DNA of 28,855 nt from an uncultured Roseburia sp. (GTDB lineage: Bacteria > Bacillota > Clostridia > Lachnospirales > Lachnospiraceae). Position numbers and translations under genes: made by a program. The notes below the pieces were generated by a model that worked only from the letters and a program-made list of their open reading frames with translations, searched no databases and had not been told where the DNA came from. Shown one piece after another: positions 25,109 through 28,855 of the stretch. Position 1 is the stretch's first letter; the number at the start of each line of letters is the position of its first letter. The stretch lies in contig CAKQXQ010000027.1 of the NCBI GenBank assembly GCA_934292805.1, forward strand, positions 1 through 28,855, read 5' to 3'.

Positions 25109-25140
25109 CCCCTTGCCCTTCATTCATGAGAGGCAAGGGG
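25109..25140 (-). terminator. Terminator after the GLUG-repeat surface protein
   Basis: CCCCTTGCC and GGCAAGGGG form a perfect 9-base stem; on the minus strand it is followed by TTTCTTATG. A second, AT-rich hairpin (about 25148-25190, arms like AAATTTATGTA) comes directly after the stop codon, before this one. Confidence 0.8.
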
Positions 25141-25188
25141 CTAGAAACTAAATTTTATGTACGCTTACTTTTGATGCTTACATAAATT

Positions 25189-28100
25189 TTAATATAAATG
25201 TTTCTTTTTCCGATAGTATGTAACACCGGCAAAACCGGATCCTAATAAAAACAACCATGCTGCCAATACCAAAAGATTATCGTCTTCGCCTGTCTTTGGA
25301 GATTTATCTTCTACCGAAGCTGTCTGTTCTGTATTGTTTTGAGGCGTGGTCTGTGGATTTTGATTTGCAGGAGTTTGATTTGCATTCGATACCTTAACAT
25401 TATTATCCGGCTTCTGGCTTTCACTCTGCTGAATCGTAAACACAGTACTTGCCGAACCATCTGTCCACAGAATTTCCAGACTGTGTGTTCCTGCTGTCAG
25501 CGTGTCCAGATAAGAGGACTTCAGCGTAACAATTGTGGATCCGGACTTTGCTTCATAATTCTCTGCTGCGATCTGCACACCATCTACCTTAATTCCGGTA
25601 AATTTAGAAAAGTCGCCATTTCCACGAACTGTAAGGCTGTTACCGCTCTGCAGAGCATAGCTGCTTCCTGTTCCTTCTGTGATCGCATAAGGAGTTTCGA
25701 TTCCTCCCACCGGAATTTCTACTGCTGCTTTTGCGTAACCACAAACTGTACACTGCTCATGCTTGGAACCTTTTTCTTCGGCTGTAGCTTCCTTATCAAT
25801 TACCCATGTGAAGCTATGTCCTGATAAATTCAATTTTTCACCACATTCGCAAGTGTTCCAGTGATTATCAGCATCTGAATGCCACCCTGTACTGTCTACT
25901 GTGTGTTCTGCTGTTTTTGCTATCACAACATCCGCTGCCGCAATCGCATTTGTTCCACCTGCATCACTAAAGCAGCCACCACACTTTGTACATAGCCAAT
26001 ACTCTATATTTCCCTCTGCTAGATGAGTTGCTTCTTTCGCATCAACCTTAGACAGTGTATGTCCACCAAGATAACTGCCACAAATATTGGAATACAAAGA
26101 CTTTGTATCCACTGCTGCAATCTGGTTTGAACCTGATGTTCCGCTATCACCTACACCATTGAGTGCCGGATTCTTTTCCTGATCAAAAGCACATCCCGTC
26201 GTAGTGCCGACATCATCATATCCGATAAAACCACCCGGTGCAATTGTTGGATTTGAACCTGTCACAATACCTGCCGCACTGCAGTTCTGAATGTTTCCAT
26301 GAGTATTCGTACCAGAAAAGCCGCCGGTTTTTGGCTTTGCATTCACAAGTGTATTCGTTACATTACCATAGGAAACACTGTTACTAATCTTTCCTTTTTC
26401 CAGATATCCGACAAAGCCTCCGGTATTCCAGTCATTTGCCGTAACATCGCCATAAGATGCACAATGCTCTATTTCCACGCTGGCGCCGTACCCAGATACA
26501 CTTCCGGCAAACCCACCGGTTGCCCATCCTCCGGACACGCTGCCTTTGGCGGTACAGTTTTTGTAGGAGCCCAAAAAAATATCTCCGATGAATCCACCAC
26601 TAATGCGTGTTCCTGTCACAGTAACATCCGCTGAGCAATCTGAAACATTGGCATAGCTTGCAGAACCAAGCAGTCCGCCAGCCTGCATTTCGGAATCCAC
26701 TTTTCCGGTTCCCTGACAGTTTTCCACTCCTATACAAGAAACACTGGAGCCTCCTAATATTGTCAGATTACCAGCCAGCACTCCCGCACCATAAGTGTGT
26801 GCACTTGAATCCGGGGAATCTCCGGCATAGATAGTAGCATTTTCAATACGAATATTTTTCAGTACCGGTTCATCGGATATAGCTGCTACGTTACCAAACA
26901 ATCCGGCACAGACGCCATTTCCCCGTTCATCTACATATAAGCCTGTAATGACCTGATTATTTCCGTCGAAATATCCAGAAAAAGAGTGAGAACTCTCATT
27001 TCCATAACCGATAGGAACCCATCTTTTTCCGCTTAGGTCAATCGGAGCGGTCAGCTTAAAATATTCACCCGAATGAGTTTTTCCAACTACTCCTGAATTT
27101 ACTTCTTCCGCCAGCTTTGCAAGCTGTTGTGCATTGGCAATCTGATATGGATCATCCTTTGTACCGCTTCCGCCGTCAAAATCTGTCTCAGCAAAATCTG
27201 TCCATTTCTCTGTTGTAACATCCGCCCTGGCAGTTGTCGGTGCCAGTGTAAGCACCATAAAGACTGTCAGCAGGAGACCTAATAGCTTTTTCTTTTTTCT
27301 CAGCACCAAAGCCATACCAAGCATTGATGCGAACAGGAGCAGATATACTTCTGTAACAGGAGCCTCTCCTGTTTTCGGAGATGTCAGGCCTGTATTATTC
27401 TCTGCACTTGGCTGTGCAGCATTTGTATCTGCCGGTGTATTAACTGTTTCGGCTGCCGGTGCAGCAGCACTGCCTGCTGCTGTTGTTCCGGACGATGTAT
27501 TTCCGGATGTTTCAGTTCCGGATGACCCTGCTCCGGAAGCTCCTGCATCTTCAAGTGCAGGAATCGTAACTGCAGGTTTTGTTGCAGCACAGATACTGCA
27601 TTGTTCATGCTTAGATCCAGCCACTCCGACTGCTGCCGGTGTATCAATGACCCATTGCCAGTCATGTAATCCGGTAGCCGGGATCTCTCTGGCAGACTGA
27701 CTGTTGCCGCATCTTGAACAATGAATTGATTCACTGCCGCTTGTGCCACATGTCGGAGCAACATCTACTGTATAATCGGATTCCCAGACATGTCCGCCGT
27801 AAATATCCTCACACAGATTTCCGGAAACTTCAATCGTTGTTCCTGCTGCTACCGGAACAGCTGCTTCGTCACCCTCACCGTATGCTGCCAGACCAAGATT
27901 TTTCTCGCTGTCAAAGGAACAATCTGTATAGGTGCCTTCTGTATGTGTTCCAACAAATCCTCCGGCCTTATAGTCTGGGCTGGCTGCAGTCACCTTTCCT
28001 GCAGCATGGCATTTATCCAGTGTTGCACTACCTGTCACACCTGATTTTCCGATTTCTCCGGCAAATCCTCCCACTTTCGGATCGAATCCGGTTACTGAAC

Positions 28101-28855
28101 TTGTCACATCACCGAGTGCGGCACAGGAAGAAGCCTTTCCTTTCTCCATGTATCCTGCAAATCCTCCGGCACGCCAGTCACTTGCAACAATATCAACTTT
28201 TGCAACGCAATTATTGTAATTACTCATTGTAGTCGGATCAGCTTCCGCTGCATATCCCACAAAGCCTCCGATTGACCATAATCCTGTGACTTTTCCGGTT
28301 ACTTTGCAATTCGTATAAGTGGAACTGGCATCCATTCCCACAAAACCACCTATATTATCACCGTCTTCGATTGTAACATCTGCCCTGCAGTTATCTGCCG
28401 TTACACGATATGCCTCTCCGATCAGTCCGCCTGATATCATTGCATTTCCCGCTCTTGTATTTACAATTGTTCCTGATACGGAAATATTATTAAATCGGAT
28501 CGTATGACCAAAATTTGCCATTACAAATCCGGCTAAAATACCAGAAGAACTTTCTTCCATTCCCTCATCCGTTGCATAAATTCTGGCATCCACAATGTTG
28601 AGATCTTTCACTCCCACATTTGTTGCAGTTCCTGCATTATCTCCTATTTGCCCAAAAAGACCCGCTCTGTTTTTTTCTGTACGTTCATCTACAATAAGAC
28701 CTGTGATCGTCTTTCCGTTTCCATCCAGAAAACCGGCAAACGTTTTATCCTCGGTTGCTCCGCCCTCATACCACTTATATACGCCGATTGGATTCCATCT
28801 GTGTGCAGACAGATCGATATCATTTTCCAATCTGAAATACGCATCCTTATATACT
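25189..28855 (-). CDS. GLUG-repeat surface protein, double unit with internal sorting signal and signal peptide (5' end outside window)
   Basis: The frame is open from the window edge (reading VYKDAYFRLENDIDLS) to 25189, over 1220 residues, so the true start is not visible. It holds two related halves. Each has GLUG-type beta-helix repeats (NIGGFVGMD, SIGGFVGYA, WATGGFAGSV and many others), a CxxC-rich section (IHCSRCGN, HEQCSICA; HEQCTVCG), a Ser/Thr/Ala linker and a sorting signal SPKTGE plus helix plus basic tail. The first signal (27364-27381) is internal. Its tail RKKKK runs straight into LLGLLLTVFMVLTLA and TTARA-D, a typical signal peptide, and then the second half. The second half adds an Ig-like domain (about residues 1070-1140) and ends SPKTGE...RKKKHLY. 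Likely wall-attached; function unknown. Confidence 0.88.
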   Translation of the reverse strand, partial: VYKDAYFRLENDIDLSAHRWNPIGVYKWYEGGATEDKTFAGFLDGNGKTITGLIVDERTEKNRAGLFGQIGDNAGTATNVGVKDLNIVDARIYATDEGMEESSSGILAGFVMANFGHTIRFNNISVSGTIVNTRAGNAMISGGLIGEAYRVTADNCRADVTIEDGDNIGGFVGMDASSTYTNCKVTGKVTGLWSIGGFVGYAAEADPTTMSNYNNCVAKVDIVASDWRAGGFAGYMEKGKASSCAALGDVTSSVTGFDPKVGGFAGEIGKSGVTGSATLDKCHAAGKVTAASPDYKAGGFVGTHTEGTYTDCSFDSEKNLGLAAYGEGDEAAVPVAAGTTIEVSGNLCEDIYGGHVWESDYTVDVAPTCGTSGSESIHCSRCGNSQSAREIPATGLHDWQWVIDTPAAVGVAGSKHEQCSICAATKPAVTIPALEDAGASGAGSSGTETSGNTSSGTTAAGSAAAPAAETVNTPADTNAAQPSAENNTGLTSPKTGEAPVTEVYLLLFASMLGMALVLRKKKKLLGLLLTVFMVLTLAPTTARADVTTEKWTDFAETDFDGGSGTKDDPYQIANAQQLAKLAEEVNSGVVGKTHSGEYFKLTAPIDLSGKRWVPIGYGNESSHSFSGYFDGNNQVITGLYVDERGNGVCAGLFGNVAAISDEPVLKNIRIENATIYAGDSPDSSAHTYGAGVLAGNLTILGGSSVSCIGVENCQGTGKVDSEMQAGGLLGSASYANVSDCSADVTVTGTRISGGFIGDIFLGSYKNCTAKGSVSGGWATGGFAGSVSGYGASVEIEHCASYGDVTANDWNTGGFVGYLEKGKISNSVSYGNVTNTLVNAKPKTGGFSGTNTHGNIQNCSAAGIVTGSNPTIAPGGFIGYDDVGTTTGCAFDQEKNPALNGVGDSGTSGSNQIAAVDTKSLYSNICGSYLGGHTLSKVDAKEATHLAEGNIEYWLCTKCGGCFSDAGGTNAIAAADVVIAKTAEHTVDSTGWHSDADNHWNTCECGEKLNLSGHSFTWVIDKEATAEEKGSKHEQCTVCGYAKAAVEIPVGGIETPYAITEGTGSSYALQSGNSLTVRGNGDFSKFTGIKVDGVQIAAENYEAKSGSTIVTLKSSYLDTLTAGTHSLEILWTDGSASTVFTIQQSESQKPDNNVKVSNANQTPANQNPQTTPQNNTEQTASVEDKSPKTGEDDNLLVLAAWLFLLGSGFAGVTYYRKKKHLY

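Noticed and set aside
27714..28232. 172-codon plus-strand frame opposite the GLUG-repeat protein
   Set aside because: His/Leu/Arg-rich antisense shadow of biased repeat sequence.

Overview
The window looks like chromosome from a gut-type Firmicute, most likely a Lachnospiraceae member. The grounds are moderate-to-low GC, strong AGGAGG-type ribosome sites, a relA-hydrolase-hemZ order known from clostridia, a pyrophosphate-type phosphofructokinase, and very large MBG and GLUG repeat surface proteins with SPKTG-like sorting signals. The genus cannot be fixed from sequence alone. Almost all genes are on the minus strand; only the phosphofructokinase and one GntR regulator are on the plus strand.

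Layout: (1) 1-3481, minus: bifunctional (p)ppGpp synthetase/hydrolase, glyoxalase II-like metallo-hydrolase, and the start of hemZ (cut by the window edge). (2) 3555-7988, minus: a GNAT acetyltransferase with a HAD-like N-terminal part, a membrane-anchored multidomain GH25 muramidase, and a PflA-like radical SAM protein. (3) 8165-9406, plus: PPi-dependent phosphofructokinase, followed by a 535-bp imperfect inverted repeat (9403-9937) that fills the whole gap to the next gene. (4) 9943-13860: a minus-strand operon of a condensation-fold acyltransferase, a DUF6320 zinc-ribbon membrane protein and an HSL-type esterase, divergent from a FadR-type GntR regulator with a matching operator just downstream of its promoter. 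(5) 13914-18355, minus: a heterodimeric ABC exporter with one degenerate ATP site, and a DUF368/PopT-type undecaprenyl phosphate translocase. (6) 18581-28855, minus: two giant surface proteins. One has a transglutaminase-like domain and MBG/YDG repeats. The other is a GLUG-repeat protein with an internal sorting signal joined directly to an internal signal peptide.

The two most unusual items are the giant foldback at 9403-9937 and the surface-protein polyprotein at 25189-28855. In the foldback's three longest stems, the isolated arm differences are all transitions and mostly keep G-U pairs in the plus-strand RNA, as if the RNA structure mattered. The surface-protein frame reads as two complete cell-wall proteins joined without a stop codon, in an order that would still be topologically sensible. 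No tRNA, rRNA, CRISPR array, transposase or phage gene was seen.
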